Notes: generated from the sequence alone by a model not told the origin. 64,000 nucleotides of DNA from Heliocidaris erythrogramma (GCA_025617745.1 CM046859.1:26401371-26465370), one strand, 5' to 3'. Positions 29,699 to 43,568 are shown, numbered from the stretch's first letter. Translations and numbers: made by a program.

Positions 29699-29779
29699 CC
29701 TGTAAAGGCAGGAAAACAGAATTTATTGAGAGCTTATGGAAGTTGAATGTTGCATCTCCATCTTCATTTGGTGAAAGAG
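29699..29779. repeat. 81-bp repeat, first copy of the pair in unit 1
   Basis: The segment CCTGTAAAGGCAGGAAAACA through TTTGGTGAAAGAG recurs about 745 bp downstream at 30443-30523 and twice in each later unit (near 36969 and 37711; 44888 and 45624; 51535 and 52271). It carries AG...GT borders 51 bases apart on the plus strand and a pyrimidine tract plus CAG on the minus strand. Confidence 0.75.
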
Positions 29780-30442
29780 CATTTAATCAAAGTATAAGTT
29801 TGTAAACTAAAAGTATATGGCAACATTTAAATCAATCCTTACGTAATAAATATCAACGTGACATTTCATAGTAATCATGTAAGCAATTTGGTTTGACATC
29901 AAGTGCTTGCAATTCAAGAGATGGTCTCGCACAATATTGTTCAGGAGAGTCTTTATTCTAATACATTAGAGTTCGCACGGTATTATTACTGCGGCAAGAT
30001 AGAGAACTCAACCTATCCGCTTGACCAGGATAATACCGTTATTATTTTGGATTCGCTAATTGCTTAAAAGATGTATGATGCTAACTTCAAAGGCTATTAT
30101 TACAAAAATCGCTCTGTGCACGCGCTGCTAGACAATAGTGAATAACAAGTGCTTGACCATGAACAGAGATCGGAAATGGTTAGTAACATAATACACATAG
30201 ACTGCTTGTCTTGGGTAATAAACTGCGGTATATAATATAAGTATACAATAAGATATATTTCAGTTAACTATCATATATTGTTCTAATGAAGCATTGATGT
30301 GACACACATGGTGTGACACATGATTCAAAATATCAATCTAAATCCATTTACATCCATCCCATCCTTTATTGAATAAGGATGTGTACAATGCAAAACAATA
30401 TTGATCTTTAAATTAATATATAAAAATGACTTATGTATCTTA

Positions 30443-30523
30443 CCTGTAAAGGCAGGAAAACAGAATTTATTGAGAGCTTATGGAAGTTGGATGTTGCCTC
30501 TCCATCTTCATTTGGTGAAAGAG
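30443..30523. repeat. 81-bp repeat, second copy in unit 1
   Basis: Partner of 29699-29779. Here the minus strand reads CCTGCCTTTACAG directly followed by GTAAGAT, an acceptor abutting a donor. The surrounding 74-82 codon plus-strand frame is kept in most units only because the units are nearly identical. Confidence 0.75.
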
Positions 30524-31356
30524 GAAGATGCTCCAACAAAGAACATGAATGTTGGTATCGGATATACCATTGTTGTAACGAAGGGGTATGAGTGGTTACA
30601 GGTGATTAAATATATTGACCCTTGAGCATTTCACAATCACAGGATTTTATGTAATTATAAATAATTACATACAAATACATCAAGAAATATCATTCAAAAG
30701 TATACTAATAATAATTGAACATTAAACTGACAGTATGTTTCCATCTTAATAACTTACTACCCCTCTGGGTATTTAGTGTGGAAAATTCCAAAAAAAGTGT
30801 GTGTCCAGAGTGAGGGAGGTATGCTCAGTCGTCAAGAGGTATAGCCTTGAGCCAACTGGACATTCCCATGCCCTTGGGTTGTGTGTAACGCATACACTCT
30901 GTGTGTGTGTATGGACAACGACTCACTCCTAACACTATATACATACATGCAGTGTACGTGGGTATTAATTAAAGGGATCAGTCCCCTTTTAATAAAATTA
31001 CTGTAGCACCAAAGAGGGGCTACACATACATTTTCGAGTCGATGTCGATGCGGTGTCAAATTTTGTTCGACAAAATAAAGGGCCCTAAAGATACGCACAC
31101 GTAATTAATGAATGCAAATCTTGATTTTGATGCTGAATGATATGAATGTTACCCCGACTTCCAAATAGTGATAAAAAATATCACCAAAAATTAAGGACAA
31201 TTACTCATTCTTTTTGGCAATTGTAAATTATATTTTTGGTTGCTCAGTTACACCAAAAGTTTGGCGCATTTTATTCACCTCCTCCATTTCCAAAGAGAAA
31301 TTTTTCGAACCATATTTACAGATTGTACAAATCTTGTCCTTTGTATCTGGAAACAG

Positions 31357-31428
31357 CACCCGGTGGAGACATCGTGCCGCCAAGTAACCCAAGTGGGGGA
31401 GGCTTCGACCCGAATCCTTCCGAAACAG
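31357..31428 (+). CDS. Exon A, unit 2
   Basis: Same borders and phase as unit 1 exon A. Reads (A)PGGDIVPPSNPSG, then GGFDPNPSET. The exon is identical to units 3, 4 and 5, while intronic bases around it vary. Confidence 0.78.
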
Positions 31429-32620
31429 GTATGAATTAATAATATTTAAAATACTAATAATAATGATAATAATGATAATAAAAAATATAACCATGATAAT
31501 GATAATAATTGACAATAGTAATAATAATAATATATGATACTTTATGTAGCGCATACCAAAACATTTTCCCTATGCGCTGTAATGGAGAGAGAAAGAGAGA
31601 GAAAGAGAGAGAGAAAGGATAGAGAAAAATAGAGAAGAGTCAGATATGCCTAACATACTTCTTTAACTCACCAAAAATTAGCATTCGAAATTGTTTCTAA
31701 AAACACATGTTTTAAGATGTGTTTTAAAGTTGTCAACAGTTTCACAATTTTTGATATTTTCTGGTAATTTATTTAAACGTAAATATCTGTGGTTTTTTGC
31801 TTGCTTGCCTTACTTCATTGGAATCGGGCCTCCTTTTCATAAGATCCTGAATCTGCCACAAGTACTATTTAAACTTTGAATATACATGGTGATGAATTGA
31901 TCCAAAATGATATGAAGGCAGAGTTATTGTTAATGGTAGTAATGGTATGAAACTTTGAAAATAATCCTGTAGTTATGATGATATCTATGCTATTTTAGAG
32001 TAATTCGTACGGCGTTACGAAAAGAACTCTTTTTCCTCTATTTGAAAATCGACAATTTCCCCTCAACATTGATTTTGTTTTCTTTTTCATTCTTTGACAA
32101 GTCGATATTATAGATTCAGTTACGTATACAACCATGTTAGAATTATTGTTAAGCGTACCTTTATAGGGTGAAATCGAATTTAATTAAATGGTAATTTAAA
32201 TCTCTCTGTGATTCTTTACCATCACGCAGTCATATTACAACTCAGTATGAACAGATCATTTTGAAAATCAATCATCAGTCATCTTCTTTTGAGAGCCAGA
32301 TGGGCGTTAATTCCGTTTAATAGAAAATCAATTAACGCCCTTCTTGCTCTCAGTAGATCCCATTCATTTATTTATTAACAAATGTTCAAAATTACATAGA
32401 ATTGTCACATGACATTCGACTACATGAGTGAAAAAAGCTAAGCCCATCAAAAACATTTTATTAAGAAAGACATAAATATTTCGAGACGAGCTAAAAAAAG
32501 ATGAAGAATGTTTCCATTTTCCCAGAATCATTGATGCATGAACATCCATCATTTAATAAAAGGATGAACAAAATTGTGTCTCTCAAAACTTATAAGCATA
32601 TTATTAACTATTTTTCTAAA

Positions 32621-33227
32621 AGCCCAAGTCCCCCCTAAAATCAAGTTGATTTGAATAAATAGAGTAAAATTAAACAAGCGTAACAGTGAAAATTTCACTG
32701 AAATCGGATGTAAAATAAGAAAGTTACGGCATTTTGAAGTTTTGCATTATTTCATGACACAGTGATATGCATAGCATGGGCGGTATACAAATGAGTGAAC
32801 CGATTATGTCACACACTCACTTTTCCTTATGTATTTTATTATATGAAATTTCAAATATTTCAATTTTTATAGATGTGATAATAAAGAATCCCTTCCTTGC
32901 ATGAAAATAAGTTACAATAACGATGGCTGTACATGTTCCATATGGATTCAAACCATGTTTTACATTATTGAAGCAAAAAAAAAAATGAAATATATGATAT
33001 TTCATATAATAAAATACATAAGGAAAAGTGAGTGCATGACATCATCGGTTCACTCATTTGCATACCTCCCATGCTATGCATATCACTGTTTCATGAAATA
33101 ATGCAAAACTTCAAAATGCCGTAACTTTCTTATTTTACATCCGATTTAAGTGAAATTTGCATTGTTACGCTTGTTTAATTTTACTTTATATATTCAAATC
33201 AACTTGATATTAGGGTGGACTTGGCCT
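32621..33227. mobile_element. Hairpin element 5, unit 2
   Basis: Same element with left TTAA mutated (CTAAAAGCCC). Loop orientation opposite to unit 1. Confidence 0.85.
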
Positions 33228-33437
33228 TTAATATCTTTACATTGTTGTAATGGATTGTGCCATTCTTTCTCTCGTGTATTCAATAGAGTACATTTAGGCG
33301 ACGGAGCAAACAATTAATTCAATATTGAAACAGAGTACATGTTTATCTTACGGTGTCTCTGGACGTGTGTTTGGTTATTTCAGAGCTTCATTATTCTATA
33401 TACAAGTAATATTTATCCTTTATTCACGGTTTCACAG

Positions 33438-33488
33438 GCGATACAGACCCAGTACAAACGCGAGAACGACCAACAGCACCAATATCAG
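33438..33488 (+). CDS. Exon B, unit 2
   Basis: Acceptor TTTCACAG, donor CAG|GTGAGT; reads GDTDPVQTRERPTAPIS with symmetric phase 1. A 520-bp retroposon has landed in the intron about 105 bases downstream. Confidence 0.78.
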
Positions 33489-33594
33489 GTGAGTGTTTGA
33501 TAGCCTTTTAGTTGTTATAGTTAAAATGACTTGGGGAAATTATTTGTTAAATAATTTTTAACGAAATGCGTTATCATGGTTACTGAGAGACTTG

Positions 33595-34115
33595 ATTTTG
33601 ATTTGATTTTGATTTGATTTTATTTCTTTCCACAATCGGTTTACATATGTACATGAGAAATATAAACATAAGCATATGGCATAATACAAAGGATAAAACA
33701 TATATCATGACAACTCAGTATAATAAATATCTTCCAGTAAAAGTAATAAACGTATACAGTATATACACTTGTGGGGGAACCTATTAAAAGCGAGGCTTGT
33801 CGAGTTAGGTCCCCATTTAGCGATAAAAGGAGCTGGAAAGTAAAATGGAGAGATTTAGATGAGAAAAAACAAAGAAAGGACGGGAATCAGCAGATGGAAA
33901 CAAAAGAAAACATATAAAAATTAAGTAGCTATAGTGTGTGGAGAGAGAGAGAGAGAGAGAGAGAAAAGAAAAGAGAGATAGAGAAGAAAGAAGAGAGAAG
34001 GGAGAAGAGAGAAGCGAAGTACAGATCGAGATCAGCAACCATGCAGCATTCTAGTATAAGGTTTCAGCAAAAGAGATTTCAATTGTTTTTTAAAATGGTG
34101 CAGTCTCTCTATTTC
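33595..34115 (-). mobile_element. Truncated retroposon, unit 2
   Basis: At the left is an ATTTTGATTTGATTTT repeat, which on the minus strand is the tail following GAAATAAAATC, as in non-LTR retroposons. Units 1 and 5 have the empty site (GAGACTTGCACAGTG), and CTTG is repeated at both ends. Inside is a GA microsatellite (33940-34015). No coding region. Confidence 0.7.
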
Positions 34116-35315
34116 CTTGCACAGTGATAACGTTGAATAGGCTCCAACCGAATCTGCGGAAATATGTATACGAAACGAGGGCGTTAGCAAAAAAATTATC
34201 TACTGAGGCAGTTGTGAAATGATGAGTCTGATGCTACCCAAAACGATAGCCAATGGTTTGATGGTTTATTTAACCTGCCTGTTAAGAAAGCATGTGTATG
34301 CTTGTAAGTAAGCAACCATGGGATCGAATGCTTTAAGTCCTCTCAGGGGGACTTGGTAATAAGGATTAATGCCTTACCAAAGGGCACCAGCGCATTCACT
34401 CAGTTTCGAACTGCTCTACCACTGATTCATCGCGCCTCCACTGGGTGATTTGGACCGTTTGGATTTATCGAAGCTGGACATGTTTCCAAACAAGATTATC
34501 ACGTGGGCTTTTTCTTTTTAGATGACCTTTTGGAATATTCGAAAAGTTGGCGCTTTGAATTGACCAGCAGCCACCTGTTGTAGCGGAACATGAGAAACTA
34601 ATAATTATGACCTGGTCATTGATTATCAATAATAACTACTCGTTTGAAAGAAAACATGAACAAACAACAAAGAAAGCATGTTCGTAAAAATACTGTGCTG
34701 TCTTAGCGAATCTATTGATTTCGATGTACATACCTATTAAAAATTGATCATTAATATTCTGTCTAAAGCACAAGAGTTGTGATTTTCAAGTAGGAATAAA
34801 GTTGTTATTTCATTCCAGTATATGGATCTGAATTAACCAAACAGTAACATTTTCGTCTGATAAATGTCAAATTTTCCTCTGCCCAAGTTTTGAGTGAAAT
34901 GGATGGTCAACGCAGGAATGGTTGAATACTAGTAATCTCCATTCCAATTGAATACTCTTACAAATAATGGACATGATGGAAGCTACTTCTGAACACCACT
35001 CAGCCCAAAACTTGGGCAAAGCCAAACTTGACATGCACGTAATAATTGGTCAGTGCTCCGTAATTTATGATCGGATTTTGGTGAAGAGCCTATCAACTTA
35101 AAGAAGACATTATCAACCACCATACCATTATAGTTTATTTCAGCAATTTCCCTCACTTTTTAAGATATCGGGACTTGAAGATGTGTTTCTTTTTTATTGA
35201 CTCACACTGTATACACGCATTTACTAAATGTATTTTACGGCAAAATCTTAAAAGGTTGCTTTTGAGATAAAATCAATTAAACAAATATGAGGTTTTGTCT
35301 TTCTCCAAAAAGCAG

Positions 35316-35381
35316 CTGGAGCTGACATTGTTGGACCTACAAATCCAAAAGGAGGATCTTTCACCTTGGGAGGTTCTGGAG
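35316..35381 (+). CDS. Exon C, unit 2 (66 bp, phase 1-1)
   Basis: The pyrimidine tract TTTTGTCTTTCTCC leads into a tandem acceptor AAG-CAG, and the donor is GGAG|GTATGA. From the second AG, in phase 1, it reads (A)GADIVGPTNPKGGSF then TLGGSG. If the first AG were used, one extra codon would be added without changing frame. Clear similarity to exon A (DIVxPxNPxGGxF) suggests one ancestral module. Confidence 0.75.
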
Positions 35382-38300
35382 GTATGAATGAAGTTTATTT
35401 TCCTACCGAAAAAAAGTCACATGGAAATGGATGCAGCTCTACGCTACTAATCTTAGTTTTTCAAATGTCTGTTTTACACGAGGCATCAATAGCGCCATTG
35501 CTTGCGCTAATTAAGTCTGTGACGGAAAGTTGCATGCGGCATTAATTCAAATCAATATTTTGTACTTTTCATTTTACATTCCTTTTATATCACTTTCACA
35601 TGATGCGTCAAAGACTGCACCATAAGTCGCTGACGCAGGCCTAAGTCCACCGTTTCGGACTAAGCACAACTGGAGGGCAGTTGCAATATCTTTCTGTATA
35701 TGAAATGCAGAAATATTACAGTCACCTTTAATAATCTGAATATTCTTTCTATATAGCCCGGTAAAGAAGTTGCTCGTGAGGTAATTTAAAGTGAGGGAAT
35801 GAATTCTATAATTAAATGTATAGTTATGAAACTATTTTTAGCAGGAAGAACAGTTGTAAAAGGAACCATAATTCAAAACTTGTATGTGTGATTTAAGCCA
35901 TGAGCTGAGAGCACCGTTACTTGAACACGATACAGAATGAGAATGTAAATATTTGGCTGTAAAACAAGACAGCCCTCTGGAAAAAAAAGTGAACATGATC
36001 GATGCGCTTTATGCCAAGTAGACTTCTCAAAGATTAATGACACCACATTGATCCCATAATTGTGTCGTTTTTTTTAGCCCAAACTAAACATGTAATGGGG
36101 TAAGGAGGGGGGGGGGGGGTAACAGATTACTTTCATCTATTTTGATGGCAAATAGTTAATTTTGTACACAAAATTTGACGCAGCTGTAGTGAAGCTGTTT
36201 TAATTAACCCATACCCTACGAGAACCGGATGGCCCCTATTTAGCCTAGAGGTCAAAAGACCACAGCTTTGAATTTAGCGGTAGCAACCTACCAACGTGTA
36301 TGATGGAGGGGGGGGGGGGGGGGGGGCAAAGCTACGCACTTTGTTTCTAGCGGCTAAGAAGTAATTTTATTCAGTGGGTGATGCAAATTTCTTTTATATA
36401 TCTTGATTCTACAGATTTTGAAGTTAAATCGCTGAAAAACATTATGACGGACAAACGTCAATAACATATGTAACACCGACATTTTTCGGGTGGGGGAGGA
36501 TCGTTAATTACTAGCGCAGCGGAAGAAAATTTTAAACAAGATGTAGAAGTATTATTTTACATCTATTCCCCACCTATCGGTCTACAGATAAAACATGTAC
36601 ATTAATTGAAACATTAATTAATTATATCACGCACTCCATTATACAGAACATCTAACCTATCTCACTAACAATAAATTCCTCCACATAAACTAAACTATAC
36701 TAAATCATTAAAGGAAATATAAAATTTCTTTATTATTAATTAATCAAAAACATATTTACAATATACAGTATACAAAGTAAGTAACTCAAGATTACATTAC
36801 TACACTTAAGATATAAACAACTTGTACATCATCAATAATCACTCGTACACTAACAATATATAACTATATAAAACTAACTATTAATTATGTTATAAACATG
36901 ATTATTCCAGAGAGGGTCTCAGTGCTGAAATGCAATGAACATGATGAAAAAAGGTTCGTCGTCGATGACCTGTAAAGGCAGGAAAATAGAATTTATTGAG
37001 AGCTTATGGAAGTTGGATGTTGCCTCTCCATCTTCATTTGGTGAAAGAGCATTTAATCAAAGTATAAGTTTGTAAACTAAAAGTATATGGCAACATTTAA
37101 ATCAATCCTTACGTAATAAATATCAACGTGACATTTCATAGTAATCATGTTAGTAATTTGGTTTTACATCAAATGCATGCAATTCAAGAGATGGTCTGGC
37201 ACAATATTGTTCAGGAGAGTCTTTATTCTAATACATTAGAGTTCGCACGGTATTACTGCGGCAAGATAGAGAACTCAACCTATCCGCTTGACCAGGATAA
37301 TACCGTTATTATTTTGGATTCACTAATTGCTTAAAAGTTGTATGATTCTAACTTCAAAGGCTATTATTACAAAAATCGCTCTGTGCACGCGCTGCTAGAC
37401 AATAGTGAACAACAAGTGCTTGACCATGAACAGAGATCGGAAATGGTTAGTAACATATCCACATAGACTGCTTGTCTTGTGTAATAAACTGCGGTATATA
37501 ATATAAGTATACAATAAGATGTATTTAAGTTAACTATCATATATTGTTCTAATGAAGCATTGATGTGACACACATGGTGTGGCACATTATTCAAAATATC
37601 AATCTAAATCCATTTACATCCATCCCATCCTTTATTGAATAAGGATGTGTACAATGCAAAACAATCTATTGATCTTTAAATTAATATATAAAAATGACTT
37701 ATGGATCTTACCTGTAAAGGCAGGAAAACAGAATTTATTGAGAGCTTATGGAAGTTGGATGTTGCCTCTCCATCTTCATTTGGCGAAAGAGGAAGATGCT
37801 CCAACAAAGAACATGAATGTTGGTATCGGATATACGATTATTGTAACAAAGGGGTATGAGTAGTTACAGGTGATTAAATATATTGACCCTTGAGCATTTC
37901 ACAATCACAGGATTTTATGTAATTATAAATAATTACATACAAATACATCAAGAAATATCATTCAAAAGTATACTAATAATAATTGAACATTAAACTGACA
38001 GTATGTTTCCATCTTAATAACTTACTACCCCTCTGGGTATTTAGTGTGGAAAATTCCAAAACAAGTGTGTGTCCAGAGTGAGGGAGGTATGCTCAGTCGT
38101 CAAGAGGTATAGCCTTGAGCCAACTGGACATTCCCATGCCCTTGGGTTGTGTGTAACGCATACACTCTGTGTGTGTGTATGGACAACGACTCACTCCTAA
38201 CACTATATACATACATGCAGTGTACGTGGGTATTAATTAAAGGGATCAGTCCCCTTTTAATAAAATTACTGTAGCACCAAAGAGGGGCTACACATACATT

Positions 38301-38624
38301 TTCGAGTCGATGTCGATGCGGTGTCAAATTTTGTTCGACAAAATAAAGGGCCCTAAAGATACGCACACGTAATTAATGAATGGAAATCTTGATTTTGATG
38401 CTGAATGATATGAATGTTACCCCGACTTCCAAATAGTGATAAAAAATATCACCAAAAATTAAGGACAATTACTCAATCTTTTTGGCAATTGTAAATTATA
38501 TTTTTGGTTGCTCAGTTACACCAAAAGTTTGGCGCATTTTATTCACCTCCTCCATTTCCAAAGAGAAATTTTTCGAACCATATTTACAGATTGTACAAAT
38601 CTTGTCCTTTGTATCTGGAAACAG

Positions 38625-38696
38625 CACCCGGTGGAGACATCGTGCCGCCAAGTAACCCAAGTGGGGGAGGCTTCGACCCGAATCCTTCCGAAACAG
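38625..38696 (+). CDS. Exon A, unit 3
   Basis: Same splice borders, length and translation as exon A of unit 2. Confidence 0.78.
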
Positions 38697-39418
38697 GTAT
38701 GAATTAATAATATTTAAAATACTAATAATAATGATAATAATGATAATAAAAAATATAATCATGATAATGATAATAATGACAATAGTAATAATAATAATAT
38801 ATGATACTTTATGTAGCGCATACCAAAACATTTTCCCTATGCGCTGTAATGGAGAGAGAAAAAGAGAGAAAGAGAGAGAGAAAGGATAGAGAAAAATAGA
38901 GAAGAGTCAGATATGCCTAACATACTTCTTTAACTCACCAAAAATTAGCATTCGAAATTGTTTCTAAAAACACATGTTTTAAGATGTGTTTTAAAGTTGT
39001 CAACAGTTTCACAATTTTTGATATTTTCTGGTAATTTATTTAAACGTAAATATCTGTGGTTTTTTGCTTGCTTGCCTTACTTCATTGGAATCGGGCCTCC
39101 TTTTCATAAGATCCTGAATCTGCCACAAGTACTATTTAAACTTTGAATATACATGGTGATGAATTGATCCAAAATGATATGAAGGCAGAGTTATTGTTAA
39201 TGGTAGTAATGGTATAAAACTTTGAAAATAATCCTGTAGTTATGATGATATCTATGCTATTTTAGAGTAATTCGTACGGCGTTACGAAAAGAACTTTTTT
39301 CCTCTATTTGAAAATCGACAATTTCCCCTCAACATTGATTTTGTTTTCTTTTTCATTCTTTGACAAGTCGATATTATAGATTCAGTTACGTATACAACCA
39401 TGTTAGAATTATTGTTAA

Positions 39419-40348
39419 AGTAGATATTCAAAGAAAATCACAAATATGGCAATTAATGTATCACTAGAAACTGGGAAGCTTACAGATGGCAATCTTATAA
39501 GTTTTATGTCAACTGCGTATCTGGTGATTATAAAAACAACACAAATAAAAGCTCTTCTCAGCATCTGGAATATCCGAGGATTCGCCAGAAATATAGCGAT
39601 GTTTTGATGTCGTCACACTCGGGATCGATCCTGCTTAAGCAGACGACGTCCTATAATGAATGAACGTAATTGCAATGCAATTATTTATCAAATTATAAAG
39701 AGTTTGGTGTATTTAAACATGACCTTATTTCACACCATTATAAAGGGAAAGTGAAACTGATTCTGATAGCTAAAACCGTTTGATTGTAAATACATAGGAG
39801 AAGGGTCAATGATCAATGAAATAAACCCCACTTTCAAATTGAAAAGCCCTCCGAATAATAGCAGTATGGTATTCGTTCCCTCTTGAAACGCCGAACATGC
39901 CCCGGTGCAAACAGCTGAAAATACAATGGCGTCTTATTTTGTTTACAAGTGACTGATTCCTTTATTTTTTTAACGCTGCATTTTCATCAAAATAATACCA
40001 TACACGAAGTTAAGAGTGAGGCAACAGACTAACATTAAGACTGACGCTAGTGAAGGAAGAGAAATAAGTGAAGAGAAGATGACAAAATAGGCTCTGAAAA
40101 ATGTGTAAGATGTTATGGGACATCGTCTGCTTAGCCAGGACTGGTCCAGGGTGTGTCGTCACATATCTCAGCAGCGTTCGAGGAGCTCTTCAGCTGCTAT
40201 ATCGGGGCTGTATTTTACCGTTTTATAATTGATAATAATCATTACTTCAAATGTTTCCAAGCGTTGAATTTGGATAACCTTGTTTAATTTATGCCATCTA
40301 TGCAATAATAAGTATTAAGCCAATATTTAAAATCATCAACGTTCTACT
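39419..40348. mobile_element. TTAA-flanked inverted-repeat element 6 (930 bp), unit 3 only
   Basis: Ends AGTAGAT and TTCTACT inside duplicated TTAA (39415-39418, 40349-40352). Units 2, 4 and 5 show the empty site GTTAAGCG. The arms are imperfectly inverted (for example CTTAAGCAGACGACGTCC near 39635 and GACATCGTCTGCTTAGCC near 40120). No transposase. Confidence 0.85.
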
Positions 40349-40816
40349 TTAAGCGTACCTTTATAGGGTGAAATCGAATTTAATTAAATGGTAATTTAAA
40401 TCTCTCTGTGATTCTTTACCATCACGCAGTCATATTACAACTCAGTATGAACAGATCATTTTGAAAATCAATCATCAGTCATCTTCTTTTGAGAGCCAGA
40501 TGGGCGTTAATTCCGTTTAATAGAAAATCAATTAACGCCCTTCTTGCTCTCAGTAGATCCCATTCATTTATTAACAAATGTTCAAAATTACATAGAATTG
40601 TCACATGACATTCGACTACATGAGTGAAAAAAGCTAAGCCCATCAAAAACATTTTATTAAGAAAGACCTAAATATTTCGAGACGAGCTAAAAAAAGATGA
40701 AGAATGTTTCCATTTTCCCAGAATCATTGATGCATGAACATCCATCATTTAATAAAAGGATGAACAAAATTGTGTCTCTCAAAACTTATAAGCATATTAT
40801 TAACTATTTTTCTAAA

Positions 40817-41424
40817 AGCCCAAGTCCCCCCTAAAATCAAGTTGATTTGAATAAATAGAGTAAAATTAAACAAGCGTAACAGTGAAAATTTCACTGAAAT
40901 CGGATGTAAAATAAGAAAGTTACGGCATTTTGAAGTTTTGCATTATTTCATGACACAGTGATATGCATAGCATGGGCGGTATACAAATGAGTGAACCGAT
41001 TATGTCACACACTCACTTTTCCTTTTGTATTTTATTATATGAAATTTCAAATATTTCAATTTTTATAGATGTGATAATAAAGAATCCCTTCCTTGCATGA
41101 AAATAAGTTACAATAACGATGGCTGTACATGTTCCATATGGATTCAAACCATGTTTTACATTATTGAAGCAAAAAAAAAAAATGAAATATATGATATTTC
41201 ATATAATAAAATACATAAGGAAAAGTGAGTGCATGACATCATCGGTTCACTCATTTGCATACCTCCCATGCTATGCATATCACTGTTTCATGAAATAATG
41301 CAAAACTTCAAAATGCCGTAACTTTCTTATTTTACATCCGATTTAAGTGAAATTTGCATTGTTACGCTTGTTTAATTTTACTTTATATATTCAAATCAAC
41401 TTGATATTAGGGTGGACTTGGCCT
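40817..41424. mobile_element. Hairpin element 5, unit 3
   Basis: As unit 2. Confidence 0.85.
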
Positions 41425-41634
41425 TTAATATCTTTACATTGTTGTAATGGATTGTGCCATTCTTTCTCTCGTGTATTCAATAGAGTACATTTAGGCGACG
41501 GAGCAAACAATTAATTCAATATTGAAACAGAGTACATGTTTATCTTACGGTGTCTCTGGACGTGTGTTTGGTTATTTCAGAGCTTCATTATTCTATATAC
41601 AAGTAATATTTATCCTTTATTCACGGTTTCACAG

Positions 41635-41685
41635 GCGATACAGACCCAGTACAAACGCGAGAACGACCAACAGCACCAATATCAG
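41635..41685 (+). CDS. Exon B, unit 3
   Basis: Same borders and translation as exon B of unit 2 (GDTDPVQTRERPTAPIS). Confidence 0.78.
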
Positions 41686-41791
41686 GTGAGTGTTTGATAG
41701 CCTTTTAGTTGTTATAGTTAAAATGACTTGGGGAAATTATTTGTTAAATAATTTTTAACGAAATGCGTTATCATGGTTACTGAGAGACTTG

Positions 41792-42302
41792 ATTTTGATT
41801 TGATTTTATTTCTTTCCACAATCGGTTTACATATGTACATGAGAAATATAAACATAAGCATATGGCATAATACAAAGGATAAAACATATATCATGACAAC
41901 TCAGTATAATAAATATCTTCCAGTAAAAGTAATAAACGTATACAGTATATACACTTGTGGGGGAACCTATTAAAAGCGAGGCTTGTCGAGTTAGGTCCCC
42001 ATTTAGCGATAAAAGGAGCTGGAAAGTAAAATGGAGAGATTTAGATGAGAAAAAACAAAGAAAGGACGGGAATCAGCAGATGGAAACAAAAGAAAACATA
42101 TAAAAATTAAGTAGCTATAGTGTGTGGAGAGAGAGAGAGAGAGAGAGAGAAAAGAAAAGAGAGATAGAGAAGAAAGAAGAGAGAAGGGAGAAGAGAGAAG
42201 CGAAGTACAGATCGAGATCAGCAACCATGCAGCATTCTAGTATAAGGTTTCAGCAAAAGAGATTTCAATTGTTTTTTTAAAATGGTGCAGTCTCTCTATT
42301 TC
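41792..42302 (-). mobile_element. Truncated retroposon, unit 3
   Basis: Orthologous to 33595-34115, with fewer GATTTT tail repeats. Confidence 0.7.
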
Positions 42303-43502
42303 CTTGCACAGTGATAACGTTGAATAGGCTCCAACCGAATCTGCGGAAATATGTATACGAAACGAGGGCGTTAGCAAAAAAATTATCTGCTGAGGCAGTT
42401 GTGAAATGATGAGTCTGATGCTACCCAAAACGATAGCCAATGGTTTGATGGTTTATTTAACCTGCCTGTTAAGAAAGCATGTGTATGCTTGTAAGTAAGC
42501 AACCATGGGATCGAATGCTTTAAGTCCTCTCAGGGGGACTTGGTAATAAGGATTAATGCCTTACCAAAGGGCACCAGCGCATTCACTCAGTTTCGAACTG
42601 CTCTACCACTGATTCATCGCGCCTCCACTGGGTGATTTGGACTGTTTGGATTTATCGAAGCTGGACATGTTTCCAAACAAGATTATCACGTGGGCTTTTT
42701 CTTTTTAGATGACCTTTTGGAATATTCGAAAAGTTGGCGCTTTGAATTGACCAGCAGCCACCTGTTGTAGCGGAACATGAGAAACTAATAATTATGACCT
42801 GGTCATTGATTATCAATAATAACTACTCGTTTGAAAGAAAACATGAACAAACAACAAAGAAAGCATGTTCGTAAAAATACTGTGCTGTCTTAGCGAATCT
42901 ATTGATTTCGATGTACATACCTATTAAAAATTGATCATTAATATTCTGTCTAAAGCACAAGAGTTGTGATTTTCAAGTAGGAATAAAGTTGTTATTTCAT
43001 TCCAGTATCTGGATCTGAATTAACCAAACAGTAACATTTTCGTCTGATAAATGTCAAATTTGCCTCTGCCCAAGTTTTGAGTGAAATGGATGGTCAACGC
43101 AGGAATGGTTGAATACTAGTAATCTCCATTCCAATTGAATACTCTTACAAATAATGGACATGATGGAAGCTACTTCTGAACACCTCTCAGCCCAAAACTT
43201 GGGCAAAGCCAAACTTGACATGCACGTAATAATTGGTCATTGCTCCGTAATTTATGATCGGATTTTGGTGAAGAGCCTATCAACTTAAAGAAAACATTAT
43301 CAACCACCATACCATTATAGTTTATTTCAGCAATTTCTCTCACTTTTTAAGATATCGGGACTTGAAGATGTGTTTCTTTTTTATTGACTCACACTGTATA
43401 CACGCATTTACTAAATGTATTTTACGGCAAAATGTTAAAAGGTTGCTTTTGAGATAAAATCAATTAAACAAATATGAGGTTTTGTCTTTCTCCAAAAAGC
43501 AG

Positions 43503-43568
43503 CTGGAGCTGACATTGTTGGACCTACAAATCCAAAAGGAGGATCTTTCACCTTAGGAGGTTCTGGAG
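43503..43568 (+). CDS. Exon C, unit 3
   Basis: Same borders and peptide as exon C of unit 2; one synonymous change (TTG to TTA for Leu in TLGGSG). Confidence 0.75.

Noticed and set aside
30832..31098. 88-codon minus-strand frame repeated in four units
   Set aside because: Conserved only because the units are nearly identical; composition is not protein-like and no splice or promoter context was seen.
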